Origin: Pokkaliibacter sp046614695
GTDB taxonomy: Bacteria; Pseudomonadota; Gammaproteobacteria; Pseudomonadales; Balneatricaceae
DNA: 64,000 nt
Assembly: GCF_046614695.1 (NCBI RefSeq)
Contig: NZ_JBKKHQ010000014.1
Location: forward strand, 62,001 to 126,000
Reading direction: 5' to 3'
Shown here: positions 52,078 through 61,011 of the stretch, piece by piece
How positions within the stretch are numbered: the stretch's first letter is position 1
Layout: each line of letters begins with the position of its first letter
Position numbers and translations under genes: made by a program
Notes under the pieces: generated by a model
Database searches by the model: none
What the model was told of the DNA's origin: nothing
The model's input: only the letters and a program-made list of their open reading frames with translations

Positions 52078-52386
52078 TTAGCGTACCATTGCACCCTGGC
52101 TACGAGCCTGGTGCTTCTCTTTGTGTTTGAGGAGCTGACGATCGAGCTTGTCCATCAGACCGTCGACGGCGGCATACATGTCGATATTTTCATTACTGGC
52201 GTGGAGGTCGGCGCCTGCCACATGAACTGTGGCTTCTGCAATCTGACGCTGCTTCTCGACGTTCAGGGTCACCTGAACACTGGTGATCGAGTCGGCGTGA
52301 CGCTCAAGTTTCTGCATTTTATTTTTTACAAAGTCAGTCAGGGCAGGAGTTAATTCCAGCTGATGGCCTGTGATGTTTATTTGCAT
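52078..52386 (-). CDS. hpf: Ribosome hibernation promoting factor, short form
   Basis: HPF binds the 30S decoding region and promotes 100S dimers in stationary phase. The 102-residue length is that of the short, gammaproteobacterial form, without the C-terminal dimerisation domain. Family signatures are M-Q-I-N-I-T-G at the start, K-L-E-R-H near 26 and D-M-Y-A-A-V-D near 69. It is placed directly after rpoN as in many relatives. Confidence 0.95.
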   Translation of the reverse strand: MQINITGHQLELTPALTDFVKNKMQKLERHADSITSVQVTLNVEKQRQIAEATVHVAGADLHASNENIDMYAAVDGLMDKLDRQLLKHKEKHQARSQGAMVR

Positions 52387-52489
52387 ATGACTCTCCTGAT
52401 TTGCCAGTGATTGTTCGCTGGTTAGATTTCACTATAGCCAATCCAAGACTGGGCTCGTCAAATCTATTTAGCGCCAAATCGTTTCCTTT

Positions 52490-53977
52490 TCAGACCAGCC
52501 GCTTACGTTCATTCGATGGAGCAATTGCCATCGCTTCACGATACTTGGCGACGGTTCTTCGCGCGACATTAATTCCCTGATCGCCCAGCAGGGTTGCCAA
52601 TTTGGCATCGCTCAGAGGCTTGCGCGGTGGCTCATCGGCAATCAACTTCTTGATCATTGCCCGAATCGCCGTGGAAGAGGCTTCTCCGCCATCGGCAGTG
52701 CCAACATGGCTGGAGAAAAAGTACTTCAATTCAAAGACACCACGAGGGGTGTGCATAAATTTTTGCGTCGTGACACGGCTGATGGTGGATTCATGCATTT
52801 CGACGGCCTGGGCGATATCTGCCAGAACCATTGGGCGCATGGCTTCCTCGCCTTCCTCAAAAAAGTCGAGCTGGAACTCCACAATCTTGGTAGCGACTTT
52901 CAGCAGGGTGTCATTACGGCTTTGCAAACTTTTGATAAACCAGCGTGCTTCCTGTAGCTGATTTTTCAGATAGGTGTTATCCGCGCTGTTGTCCGCACGC
53001 TTGATCATGCTGGCATAGCTGTTATTCACCTTCAGGCGCGGCATCGCTTCCTGATTCAGCTCGATAGTCCACTGACCCTCTTTTTTCGCCACCACCACAT
53101 CAGGTACAACGTATTCTGATTCGCCTGCATTAATGCTGGCGCCGGGGCGGGGGTTAAGGCTCTGGATCAGGTGTATGACGGCTGTCAGCTGTTCTTCAGA
53201 GAGGCGGGTGCGACGCATCAGCGTTGCATAGTCGCGGGTGCCGAGCAGGTTCAGGTGCTGGGCAATGATGTCCATGGCTTCCTGACGCCAGGGCGTGGTG
53301 GTCGCCAGTTGCTTGAGCTGGATGGTCAGGCACTCGGCAAGATCGCGTGCTGCGACGCCCGCCGGATCCAGCTGCTGCAGGTGATGAAGCACCATCACCA
53401 TCTCATCCATTTCCACCGGATCTTCTTCATCCAGATCATCAAGACTTTCAAGCAACTCTTCCAGAGGAGAGGTCAGGTAGCCTTCTGCGTTAATGCTGTC
53501 GACCAGGGTGAAGGCAATGGTGCGATCACGATCGCTGAGTGGCATCAGGTTGAGCTGCCACTCCAGATGGTCCTGCAGGGATTCGCCAGCAGTGGCTCGT
53601 GACTCAAAGTCATAGCCATCGTCACCATCCCCGCTGGAGGATGAGGCAGGCAGTGTGGAATAGGTATCTTCCCAAGAGCTGTCTACGGACAGTTCATCGG
53701 GAATGTCATCAGACCACTGGCTGTCAGTGTCGACTGCGCCGTCCTGCTCATTCTGTGAGGTGTCCCGGGTTTCCTGATTGTGCGCGGTTTCATAGCGTTC
53801 TTCAGGTACGGGAGTATCAAACTCTTCTTCAACATCCAACAGGGGATTACCATCCAGTGCTTCCTGAATTTCCTGCTGAAGATCCAATGTGGAAAGCTGC
53901 AGTAAGCGGATGGCTTGCTGCAGTTGCGGGGTCATGGTCAGCTGCTGACCGATTTTTAACTGTAAAGAGGGCTTCAT
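52490..53977 (-). CDS. rpoN: RNA polymerase sigma-54 factor
   Basis: RpoN directs polymerase to -24/-12 promoters that need AAA+ activators. The 495-residue protein has the Gln/Leu-rich region I (L-K-I-G-Q-Q-L-T-M-T-P-Q-L-Q-Q-A, residues 6-21), an acidic Asp/Glu/Ser-rich region II (about 50-125), the core-binding domain and a C-terminal RpoN box A-R-R-T-V-A-K-Y-R at about 471-479. All parts are intact. It lies between lptB and hpf on the same strand. Confidence 0.97.
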   Translation of the reverse strand: MKPSLQLKIGQQLTMTPQLQQAIRLLQLSTLDLQQEIQEALDGNPLLDVEEEFDTPVPEERYETAHNQETRDTSQNEQDGAVDTDSQWSDDIPDELSVDSSWEDTYSTLPASSSSGDGDDGYDFESRATAGESLQDHLEWQLNLMPLSDRDRTIAFTLVDSINAEGYLTSPLEELLESLDDLDEEDPVEMDEMVMVLHHLQQLDPAGVAARDLAECLTIQLKQLATTTPWRQEAMDIIAQHLNLLGTRDYATLMRRTRLSEEQLTAVIHLIQSLNPRPGASINAGESEYVVPDVVVAKKEGQWTIELNQEAMPRLKVNNSYASMIKRADNSADNTYLKNQLQEARWFIKSLQSRNDTLLKVATKIVEFQLDFFEEGEEAMRPMVLADIAQAVEMHESTISRVTTQKFMHTPRGVFELKYFFSSHVGTADGGEASSTAIRAMIKKLIADEPPRKPLSDAKLATLLGDQGINVARRTVAKYREAMAIAPSNERKRLV

Positions 53978-54038
53978 ATTTGGCTACGAAGATACTTCCG
54001 ACTCAGTAATTATGGATGGCTTAGGCCATTCGAATGGG

Positions 54039-54767
54039 TCAATAGCGAAAATTTTCACCAAGGTACACCTGACGAACCTGCTCATGTTGCAGAATCGTCT
54101 CGGCATCGCCCTCAGCGAGAATGTGCCCGTCACTTACAATGTAGGCGTGATCACAAATCGCGAGTGTCTCACGCACGTTGTGGTCGGTGATCAGTACACC
54201 GATGCCACGCTCTTTCAAATGGCGAATGATCTGCTGAATATCCGTGACCGAGATCGGGTCAACACCGGCAAAAGGCTCGTCCAGCAAAATAAAATCCGGA
54301 TCCATGGCCAGCGCGCGGGCAATCTCCACACGACGGCGTTCGCCCCCGGATAAACTCATGCCCAGACTATCCTTAATGTGGGAGATGTGAAACTCCTGCA
54401 TTAAGGACTCCGCCGTTTTCTTGCGGGCATCCTGATCAAGATCTTTTCGGGTTTCAAGGATCGCCATCAGGTTTTTCTCAACGCTTAACTTGCGAAAAAC
54501 GGAGGCTTCCTGAGGCAGATAGCCGATGCCCGCACGGGCGCGGCCATGAACTGGCAGTGGGGTTAAGTCCTGATCATCACGGCGGACTTCGCCCTTATCC
54601 GCGGCGACCAGACCGACAATCATATAAAAGCAGGTGGTTTTGCCCGCGCCGTTGGGACCAAGTAAGCCAACGATCTGGCCTTGGCTCACGGAGAGGGAGA
54701 CGTCCTTGACTACCTGACGGCCCTTATAGGCTTTAGCCAGGTGGCGTGCTTGCAGGGTGCTACTCAT
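54039..54767 (-). CDS. lptB: LPS export ATPase LptB
   Basis: LptB drives extraction of LPS from the inner membrane with LptFG. The 242-residue ABC protein has Walker A G-P-N-G-A-G-K-T-T (about 38-46), signature L-S-G-G-E-R-R-R-V-E and Walker B F-I-L-L-D-E-P-F-A-G-V-D. Its start overlaps the lptA stop by four bases. Confidence 0.97.
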   Translation of the reverse strand: MSSTLQARHLAKAYKGRQVVKDVSLSVSQGQIVGLLGPNGAGKTTCFYMIVGLVAADKGEVRRDDQDLTPLPVHGRARAGIGYLPQEASVFRKLSVEKNLMAILETRKDLDQDARKKTAESLMQEFHISHIKDSLGMSLSGGERRRVEIARALAMDPDFILLDEPFAGVDPISVTDIQQIIRHLKERGIGVLITDHNVRETLAICDHAYIVSDGHILAEGDAETILQHEQVRQVYLGENFRY

Positions 54768-55276
54768 TCAGTTGTCTTTTGTTTCGGGTGCAAAATCATT
54801 TCAACGCGGCCGCTACCGGCATTTGAGCTTTTGCCACCACTGGCATTCACGGTGCGTTGGGTAATGTCATAGATGATCTTGTCACCTGTGAAGGTATCTT
54901 TTGCCTGAGTCAGTTTGGCATTTTCCTGGGCAGTGATTGTTTCTTTGCTCAGGTCATAATCCAGTGTCTGGCCATAGGCATGAGTCAGGGGCTCGTTAGG
55001 AGAGGGCAGCTGCTGATAATGCGCAGGCTTGCCAAAGGCTTTCGCACGAGTCAGTTCACCGTTGACGAGGTACAGCACGACTTTATCGGCTTCAATCTCG
55101 AGTGTGCCTTGAGTGAGTTTCACTTTACCGGTGTATGTCACTGTCCCTTTCGCATCATCCAGCGCAGCATTATCAGACAAGATCCGGACCGGCTTATTAC
55201 GATCTTCCGGCAGTGCCTGAGCAACGACGGGCAGCAATAGTGCAAGAGATAAAGATACTTTAGCGAGCAGGTTCAT
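54764..55276 (-). CDS. lptA: LPS transport periplasmic protein LptA
   Basis: LptA forms the beta-jellyroll bridge that carries LPS across the periplasm. The 170-residue protein has a signal peptide (1-22, cut near A-Q-A) and the OstA-like fold with I-L-S-D-N-A-A-L-D near 33, T-Y-T-G-K-V near 47 and A-D-K-V near 63. It overlaps lptC by 17 bases and lptB by four. Confidence 0.95.
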   Translation of the reverse strand: MNLLAKVSLSLALLLPVVAQALPEDRNKPVRILSDNAALDDAKGTVTYTGKVKLTQGTLEIEADKVVLYLVNGELTRAKAFGKPAHYQQLPSPNEPLTHAYGQTLDYDLSKETITAQENAKLTQAKDTFTGDKIIYDITQRTVNASGGKSSNAGSGRVEMILHPKQKTTE

Positions 55277-55826
55277 AGAGCGTTTCTACCTGGGACAATA
55301 AATCTACATGTTTGCTTTGAAGATCAGCTTGCATGCCTACAGCCGTTGTCTTTCCTGTCCCTCGGGTGATGACGACTTCCTGATCGGTGTGCGCACGTTC
55401 GGTATGAGGGTCCAAATACAGCCAGGGCGTCTCCAGTGTGATATCCGCCTGACCTTCTGAAGACTGCCGGATATTCACATTATGCTCAAGCTCTATATGG
55501 TCATCGTTATCGAACTGCTGTGCAGTATCAGATGTAGCAAACCACTGTCCATTGGCTTGTACAGAATTCACTTTGGGCGAAACAATGACGCTGACACCCT
55601 TGCTCTTGAAATGATCCAGTCGCGGAGCGCTCATGGTGGAAGCCAGCTGGCCATTGGTATTGAAGCGCTCGGTATGAGTATCAATGGCATAGCTGTCAGC
55701 AGTTTCACCATCCAGCTTTTGTAAGGTCAGCACCGGCTGATCGGGGTCGCGAAGATCATAGCGGATCAGGGCAACGCCAATCAGTACAAAGGCCAGAAAC
55801 AGTATAGTCTTGTTTTTCCAGGACAT
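55260..55826 (-). CDS. lptC: LPS export system protein LptC
   Basis: LptC is the bitopic inner-membrane protein that receives LPS from LptBFG and passes it to LptA. The 188-residue protein has an N-terminal span (about 7-21) and a periplasmic jellyroll (about 40-185). The sequence is divergent, as usual in this family; the overlap with lptA supports the call. Confidence 0.92.
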   Translation of the reverse strand: MSWKNKTILFLAFVLIGVALIRYDLRDPDQPVLTLQKLDGETADSYAIDTHTERFNTNGQLASTMSAPRLDHFKSKGVSVIVSPKVNSVQANGQWFATSDTAQQFDNDDHIELEHNVNIRQSSEGQADITLETPWLYLDPHTERAHTDQEVVITRGTGKTTAVGMQADLQSKHVDLLSQVETLYEPAR

Positions 55827-55869
55827 GTTTCAGTGCGTCCTCACCTTACCAGTACTCAAGTTTCGATGG

Positions 55870-56412
55870 TCAGTCTGCAGCGAGATAGGGTGCCAGGCAG
55901 CTATCCAACTGATCCTGTGCGGCCAGAATAAGCTCGCAAAGCTCACGTACCGCGCCTTCTCCACCTGCTCGAGAGCAGCAGAAGTGTGCGTGCTCAAGCA
56001 GTGCGGGTGCAGCATTCGGAACTGTCACGCCAAGCCCAACCCGGGTAATCAGTGGCAGATCAGGCCAGTCATCGCCGATGTAGGCGATTTCTTCCATCTC
56101 GATGTGGTGTTCCTGACGCAGTTCTTCAAGCGCATTCAGCTTGTCTTCGCGGCCCTGAAACAGGAAGTGGATACCAAGATCTCGCGCGCGTTTAGCGACC
56201 AGTGTGGTACGTCGACCGGTAATAATGGCGGTTTTGAGGCCTGCTTTGTGCAGCATTTTAATGCCGTGGCCATCCAGAGAGTTGAAGGCTTTGAGTTCGT
56301 AACCTTCCTCAGAAAAAAACAGGCGACCATCGGTGAGAACACCGTCAACGTCCATGATCAGCATTTTGATAGCACGGGCGCGGTTGTGCAGTTCTTGCGG
56401 ATTCAGTGCCAT
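55870..56412 (-). CDS. kdsC: 3-deoxy-D-manno-octulosonate 8-phosphate phosphatase
   Basis: KdsC removes phosphate from KDO-8-phosphate in KDO synthesis. The 180-residue HAD-superfamily protein has the nucleophile motif M-D-V-D-G-V-L-T-D-G (about 19-28), I-T-G-R-R near 63 and Y-I-G-D-D-W-P-D near 114, the no-cap C0 arrangement. I start at ATG 56412; a TTG at 56421 would overlap kdsD. It follows kdsD almost directly. Confidence 0.95.
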   Translation of the reverse strand: MALNPQELHNRARAIKMLIMDVDGVLTDGRLFFSEEGYELKAFNSLDGHGIKMLHKAGLKTAIITGRRTTLVAKRARDLGIHFLFQGREDKLNALEELRQEHHIEMEEIAYIGDDWPDLPLITRVGLGVTVPNAAPALLEHAHFCCSRAGGEGAVRELCELILAAQDQLDSCLAPYLAAD

Positions 56413-56413
56413 G

Positions 56414-57385
56414 TCAGACAACTCCTGCCTTGATCAGATCATGCATATGTAGGATGCCAACGGGACGTTCTTCATCAACCACAACCAGTGCAGTGATGGA
56501 TACCTCTTCCATGATGTTGAGCGCTTCGGCGGCGAGAATGTCGCCTTCGATGGTTTTGCAACGTCGGGTCATCACTCGGTCAATGGTCAGGCTGTGCAGA
56601 TCCAGTTGCTGATCCAGCGCACGGCGCAAGTCACCATCGGTGAAAATCCCGAGCAGCTTGCCATCGTCATCCGTCACCGTAGTAAGACCGAGCCCCTTGC
56701 GGGTGATCTCCATCAAAGCATCGCGAAGCAGTGTTGAGGGCGAAACGCGAGGCAGTTCGGCATCCTTGTGCATGAGATCGCGAGCACGCAATAACAGACG
56801 GCGACCCAAACTGCCGCCCGGGTGCGAAAAGGCGAAGTCTTCTGCCGTAAAACCACGCGCTTCCAACAGCGCAATGGCCAGAGCATCGCCCATCGCCAGT
56901 GTCATGGTGGTGCTGGTGGTCGGCGCCAGGCCCAAGGGGCATGCTTCAGGCATTTCAGGTAAGGAAATATGCACTTCCGAAGCTTTTGCCAGAGACGAGT
57001 TGGCATTGCCGGTCATGCTGATCAAAGGCGCACGCAAACGCTTGATCAACGGGATAAGTGACAGGACTTCAGAGGTTTCTCCGGAGTTGGACAGCGCGAT
57101 CACAATATCCTGCGATGTGATCATTCCCATGTCGCCATGACTGGCTTCTGCCGGATGAACAAAGAAAGAGGGGGTGCCTGTGCTGGCAAAGGTGGCGGCC
57201 ATTTTCTTGCCGACATGACCTGACTTGCCGATACCGAGCACAATCACGCGGCCACGGCACTGAAGCAGACGTTTGCACGCCTGGCTGAAACTATCAGTAA
57301 GGTAATCGCCCAGCGCCAGAATGGCATTGCCTTCTGTTTCAAGGGTGCGGCGGGCGCTGGAGAGAAAATCAAGCTGCTCGGTCAT
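56414..57385 (-). CDS. kdsD: D-arabinose 5-phosphate isomerase
   Basis: KdsD converts ribulose 5-phosphate to arabinose 5-phosphate, the first KDO-specific step. The 323-residue protein has a SIS domain (about 35-175) with G-I-G-K-S-G-H-V-G-K-K and S-N-S-G-E-T-S-E, and two C-terminal CBS domains (about 205-320). I start at ATG 57385; a TTG seven codons earlier is less likely. It begins the kdsD-kdsC-lptCAB run, divergent from mla. Confidence 0.96.
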   Translation of the reverse strand: MTEQLDFLSSARRTLETEGNAILALGDYLTDSFSQACKRLLQCRGRVIVLGIGKSGHVGKKMAATFASTGTPSFFVHPAEASHGDMGMITSQDIVIALSNSGETSEVLSLIPLIKRLRAPLISMTGNANSSLAKASEVHISLPEMPEACPLGLAPTTSTTMTLAMGDALAIALLEARGFTAEDFAFSHPGGSLGRRLLLRARDLMHKDAELPRVSPSTLLRDALMEITRKGLGLTTVTDDDGKLLGIFTDGDLRRALDQQLDLHSLTIDRVMTRRCKTIEGDILAAEALNIMEEVSITALVVVDEERPVGILHMHDLIKAGVV

Positions 57386-57580
57386 TGTTGCTGCTCGTCT
57401 GGGCAATATCGGGCCGCATCATAGCATCATTTTGGGGCGAGGGCGTGAAACAAGACTGTGACGAGGTCTTTCAATATCATCCTGCCGCCTGGCATTCGCA
57501 ACATGGGAAAGTGCTCGCCTAATTAGAGTGCATCACACTGTATCTCAGGGGTTTTGATGGATGCCTGAGCAGGGGCATCG

Positions 57581-57589
57581 TGCTATTAT
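57581..57589 (+). promoter_or_regulatory. Extended -10 promoter element for the mla operon
   Basis: TGCTATTAT fits an extended -10 (TGnTATAAT) with one mismatch, 41 bases before the mlaF start. No good -35 is at 17 bases, which an extended -10 can tolerate. Confidence 0.45.
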
Positions 57590-57629
57590 CGCCGACTTTG
57601 TTAGCAGCTCATCGCCCAGCGAGGGATTC

Positions 57630-58427
57630 ATGGATAAAGAGAAAGAAATTGTTCGCATTCGCGATCTGAGCTTCTTTCGTGGTGAGCGGGCCATTTATCG
57701 TGATGTCGATCTGGATATTCCCCGTGGAAAAATCACCGCCATTATGGGGCCGTCCGGAACGGGGAAAACGACGTTGCTGCGTCTTATCGGCGGTCAGCTT
57801 CGGCCCGATAAAGGCAGCATCGAGATTAATGGCCAGAATATCGCACAACTGCGTCGCAAGGCTCTGTTTGCGGTGCGTGCCAAAATGGGAATGCTGTTTC
57901 AGTCAGGGGCGCTGTTTTCTGATCTGAGTGTCTTTGAAAACGTGGCCTTCCCTTTGCGTGTTCATACCGACCTGCCTGAAAGCATGATCAGTGATCTGGT
58001 GTTGTTAAAATTGCAGGCGGTGGGCCTGCGTGGTGCTGCCAGTCTGATGCCTTCCGAACTATCCGGCGGCATGGCGCGTCGTGTGGCGCTGGCCAGAGCG
58101 ATTGCCCTTGACCCGGAAATCGTCATGTACGATGAGCCGTTTGCCGGGCAGGACCCGATCGCAATGGGCGTTGTCGTAAAACTTATTAAAAGCCTCAACG
58201 AGGCACTCGGACATACCGCGATAGTGGTTTCTCATGACATTCAGGAAACCTTCAGCATTGCGGACTATGTCTATGTGATTGCCGACAGCCAAGTGCTGGC
58301 AAAAGGTACTCCACAACAATTGATGGAAACGCAGGAACCTCAGGTTAAACAGTTCATTCAGGGCTTGCCTGACGGTCCGGTTCCCTTCCATTATCCTGCG
58401 CCGTCACTGGCTGAGCAGTTCTTGTAA
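57630..58427 (+). CDS. mlaF: Phospholipid transport ATPase MlaF
   Basis: MlaF is the ATPase of the MlaFEDB complex, which exchanges phospholipids between inner and outer membranes to keep lipid asymmetry. The 265-residue protein has Walker A G-P-S-G-T-G-K-T-T (about 38-46), signature L-S-G-G-M-A-R-R, Walker B V-M-Y-D-E-P-F-A-G-Q-D and the H-loop S-H-D-I. ATG 57630 has GAGGG upstream; the open frame back to 57561 is not needed. Confidence 0.97.
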   Translation: MDKEKEIVRIRDLSFFRGERAIYRDVDLDIPRGKITAIMGPSGTGKTTLLRLIGGQLRPDKGSIEINGQNIAQLRRKALFAVRAKMGMLFQSGALFSDLSVFENVAFPLRVHTDLPESMISDLVLLKLQAVGLRGAASLMPSELSGGMARRVALARAIALDPEIVMYDEPFAGQDPIAMGVVVKLIKSLNEALGHTAIVVSHDIQETFSIADYVYVIADSQVLAKGTPQQLMETQEPQVKQFIQGLPDGPVPFHYPAPSLAEQFL

Positions 58428-58439
58428 GGAAGCCTCGCT

Positions 58440-59222
58440 ATGCTGGATCGTATTGCCGCATTAGGGCGGCACGTGCTTGGGGTCTTTGCTGTGCTGGGAC
58501 GTGCTGGCATGATGCTGGCCCAGGCGCTGTTTGCTACGCCTGATTGGCGCACACAGTTCCCTTTACTGATTCGACAGCTCTATTTCGTGGGCGTGCTGTC
58601 GCTGATCATCATTGTCGTCTCTGGCCTGTTTATCGGTATGGTGCTGGGGCTTCAAGGCTACACCATTCTGGTCGACTACGGCTCTGAGCAGGCTGTTGGC
58701 CAAATGGTGGCGTTAACACTTACCCGCGAGCTGGCGCCGGTGGTTACGGCCTTGTTGTTTGCAGGACGTGCAGGTTCAGCGCTGACAGCGGAAATTGGTC
58801 TGATGAAAGCGACCGAGCAGCTGGCAAGCATGGAAATGATCGGTGTTGATCCGCTTCGTCGTATCGTCACTCCGCGTTTTTGGGCAGGCTTTATTTCGCT
58901 GCCGGTACTGACCGCTATTTTCAGTGTGGTGGGTATCTGGGGCGGTAGTCTGGTGAGTGTTGACTGGCTGGGAGTCGACAGTGGCTCGTTCTGGTCCAAT
59001 ATGCAGAACTCTGTCAGCTTCTCTCAGGATATTGTTAACGGCATGATCAAGTCCGTGGTTTTTGGCATGGTTGTGACCTGGATTGCTGTATTTCAGGGCA
59101 TTGATCTGGTGCCCACTTCTGAAGGTATCAGCAAGGCGACCACCCGAACGGTTGTCTACGCATCCCTGGCCGTGCTGGGGCTGGATTTTGTGCTAACCGC
59201 ACTGATGTTTGGAGATTTCTAG
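58440..59222 (+). CDS. mlaE: Phospholipid transport permease MlaE
   Basis: MlaE is the membrane subunit of the Mla transporter. The 260-residue protein has about five to six membrane spans and family motifs (L-Y-F-V-G-V-L near 47, A-G-R-A-G-S-A-L-T-A-E-I-G near 108). It follows mlaF by 12 bases, and mlaD starts one base after its stop. Confidence 0.97.
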   Translation: MLDRIAALGRHVLGVFAVLGRAGMMLAQALFATPDWRTQFPLLIRQLYFVGVLSLIIIVVSGLFIGMVLGLQGYTILVDYGSEQAVGQMVALTLTRELAPVVTALLFAGRAGSALTAEIGLMKATEQLASMEMIGVDPLRRIVTPRFWAGFISLPVLTAIFSVVGIWGGSLVSVDWLGVDSGSFWSNMQNSVSFSQDIVNGMIKSVVFGMVVTWIAVFQGIDLVPTSEGISKATTRTVVYASLAVLGLDFVLTALMFGDF

Positions 59223-59223
59223 G

Positions 59224-59682
59224 ATGAAAGTACGTGCTCTGGAAATGACGGTCGGCGCGATGATGCTGGCCGGTATTGCTGCACTTCTTGTGCTGGCACT
59301 GAAAGTCAGTGGCCTGACCTTTTCTGCCAGCGAGCCCACTTATACTGTGTATGCGCGTTTCGATAATATCGGCGGCCTGACGGTGCGTTCCAAGGTCACG
59401 ATCGCAGGAGTGCTGATTGGTCGTGTTTCCGATATCCAGCTGGATCCGAAAACCATGCGTGCCAAGGTCTCAATGGAGATCAATAAAAGTGTGAACTATC
59501 TGAGTACGGACAGTTCCGCAATGATTCTGACTTCAGGCTTGTTAGGCGAGAAGTACATCGGCATACAAGTAGGAGCCGATGAGGATATGTTGAAAGATGG
59601 TAGCACCATTGAGTACACGCAGTCCGCACTGGTGTTGGAAGATCTGATCGGCAAATTCCTGTCGAGTCAGAGCAAGTCCTGA
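59224..59682 (+). CDS. mlaD: Phospholipid transport MCE-domain protein MlaD
   Basis: MlaD forms a periplasmic hexameric ring that channels lipid between MlaE and MlaC. The 152-residue protein has one N-terminal span (about 10-31) and a single MCE domain (about 39-118) with F-D-N-I-G-G-L and G-V-L-I-G-R-V near its core. The ATG at 59224 is three bases past the mlaE stop codon's first base region and matches the family start. Confidence 0.95.
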   Translation: MKVRALEMTVGAMMLAGIAALLVLALKVSGLTFSASEPTYTVYARFDNIGGLTVRSKVTIAGVLIGRVSDIQLDPKTMRAKVSMEINKSVNYLSTDSSAMILTSGLLGEKYIGIQVGADEDMLKDGSTIEYTQSALVLEDLIGKFLSSQSKS

Positions 59683-59729
59683 TAAGGACAAACTGATTTA
59701 CTGTTCCCTGTGTAAAGGTTCAAAAGCTG

Positions 59730-60362
59730 ATGATTAAGCAAATCGCACGACTCTTTTGGGTCAGCCTGATGATGTCAGTTCTGGCGCTTTCTACGGCCGC
59801 CCGCGCTGATGACTGGAGCGAAGCGAAAGAGGTGGTTTCCACCACAACTGACAGCATGCTGGCACTAATGAAAGATGCCTCTATGCGTAACCCGGATAAT
59901 CTCGACAAGCTCTATGCCGAAGTTGAAACCACCGTAACGCCTGTTGTGGATTTTGAAAGCCTGTCCCGCGGTGTAATGGCTTTCTACTACCGTCAGGCCA
60001 GCGATGCTCAGCGCGCGGCCTTTCAGGAGCAGTTCAAAAAGACGGTTATCCGTACTTTTGCCAAGGCTCTGCAGGTCATCGAACTGGATAAATACACCGT
60101 TCAGCCAAGCCAGGATGGTGCAGGTTCTGATGGCAAGACCAGCGTGACCGTTGATCTGACCACTAGTAAAGGCACCACCTATCGCATGCAGTACAGCCTG
60201 CACAAGAAAGATGGCCAGTGGCTGATCTACAACGTGGTATTGGACGGCGTTAACGTCGGTCTGAACTTCCGCAACCAGTTTGCTGAAGCCATGAACCGTG
60301 AAGGTAACCTCGACAAAGTTATCCAGAACTGGAGTGTTTCCAGTGATGCGGTGAAGAAATAA
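59730..60362 (+). CDS. mlaC: Phospholipid shuttle protein MlaC
   Basis: MlaC carries phospholipid across the periplasm between MlaD and the outer-membrane MlaA complex. The 210-residue protein has a signal peptide (1-26, A-R-A-D) and the Tol-Tol-Ttg2 fold, with V-D-F-E-S-L-S-R-G-V-M near 73 and W-L-I-Y-N-V-V-L-D-G-V-N near 164, both family hallmarks. Confidence 0.95.
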   Translation: MIKQIARLFWVSLMMSVLALSTAARADDWSEAKEVVSTTTDSMLALMKDASMRNPDNLDKLYAEVETTVTPVVDFESLSRGVMAFYYRQASDAQRAAFQEQFKKTVIRTFAKALQVIELDKYTVQPSQDGAGSDGKTSVTVDLTTSKGTTYRMQYSLHKKDGQWLIYNVVLDGVNVGLNFRNQFAEAMNREGNLDKVIQNWSVSSDAVKK

Positions 60363-60365
60363 GCG

Positions 60366-60665
60366 ATGCAGGTTGAACGCACCAACACAGGTATCAAACT
60401 GGCAGGTGAGCTGTCCTTCGTGGAAGCGGCAGAAGTTGTCGAGCAAGCCTGTGGTCTGGTGAAACAGATGCAAGGAGAGATCGAAGTTGATCTCTCCGAA
60501 CTCCACACCCGCTCTATGGTAGTGTTGGGGGTTCTGTTACAACTGGCTCGAACGGCCAAAGCTCAGGGGGTTGATCTGACATGGAGTGGGGTAACCCCTT
60601 CCTTGAAAGCGATCTTCGACCTGACGGATGTGAGCAGTTTATTGCTGACTTCCCGGCAGCACTGA
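60366..60665 (+). CDS. mlaB: STAS-domain protein MlaB
   Basis: MlaB is a cytosolic STAS protein that stabilises and activates MlaF. The 99-residue protein has the STAS fold with V-D-L-S near residue 41. The loop that usually reads V-D-T/S-A-G is here H-T-R-S-M, keeping Ser50 at the phosphorylatable-type position but losing the preceding Asp. It starts three bases after the mlaC stop and is followed by a terminator. Confidence 0.9.
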   Translation: MQVERTNTGIKLAGELSFVEAAEVVEQACGLVKQMQGEIEVDLSELHTRSMVVLGVLLQLARTAKAQGVDLTWSGVTPSLKAIFDLTDVSSLLLTSRQH

Positions 60666-60685
60666 TACCAGAATCATTTAACAAC

Positions 60686-60718
60686 CGCCTGCAGCCTGTC
60701 TGCGGGCGTTCTTGTTTT
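60686..60718 (+). terminator. Terminator after mlaB
   Basis: A 9-bp stem with one G-U pair (60686-60694 with 60700-60708), a five-base loop and a T-rich tail (TTCTTGTTTT) lies 20 bases after mlaB. It should separate mlaFEDCB from ibaG-murA. Confidence 0.7.
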
Positions 60719-60755
60719 CCCTATGTGGGAATTCTGAGACGTATTTGAGGTAAAC

Positions 60756-60998
60756 ATGCAGGTAGATGAAGTTAAAGCCCGAATTCAGGCGGGTATCAGC
60801 GGCGCTGAAGTTTTCCCCGAGGGTGAAGGCTGCAGCTTTTCTGTTGTTGTGGTGAGTGAGGCCTTTGACGGTGTTACCCCCGTTAAAAAACAGCAGATGG
60901 TCTATGCCACCCTGTCTGACAAAATTGCTGATGGCAGCATTCACGCCCTTTCAATCAAAGCTTACACCCCTGCCCAGTGGCAGAATCTGAACGCCTGA
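60756..60998 (+). CDS. ibaG: BolA-family iron metabolism protein IbaG
   Basis: IbaG is a BolA-like protein that partners with monothiol glutaredoxins and [2Fe-2S] clusters. The 80-residue length and the core G-E-G-C-S-F near 29, the V-K-K-Q-Q-M-V-Y segment and I-H-A-L-S-I-K-A-Y-T-P with its conserved His fit the family. A GAGG ribosome site precedes the ATG. murA follows 13 bases on, as in E. coli. Confidence 0.94.
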   Translation: MQVDEVKARIQAGISGAEVFPEGEGCSFSVVVVSEAFDGVTPVKKQQMVYATLSDKIADGSIHALSIKAYTPAQWQNLNA

Positions 60999-61011
60999 GT
61001 CGGAGCAACGA

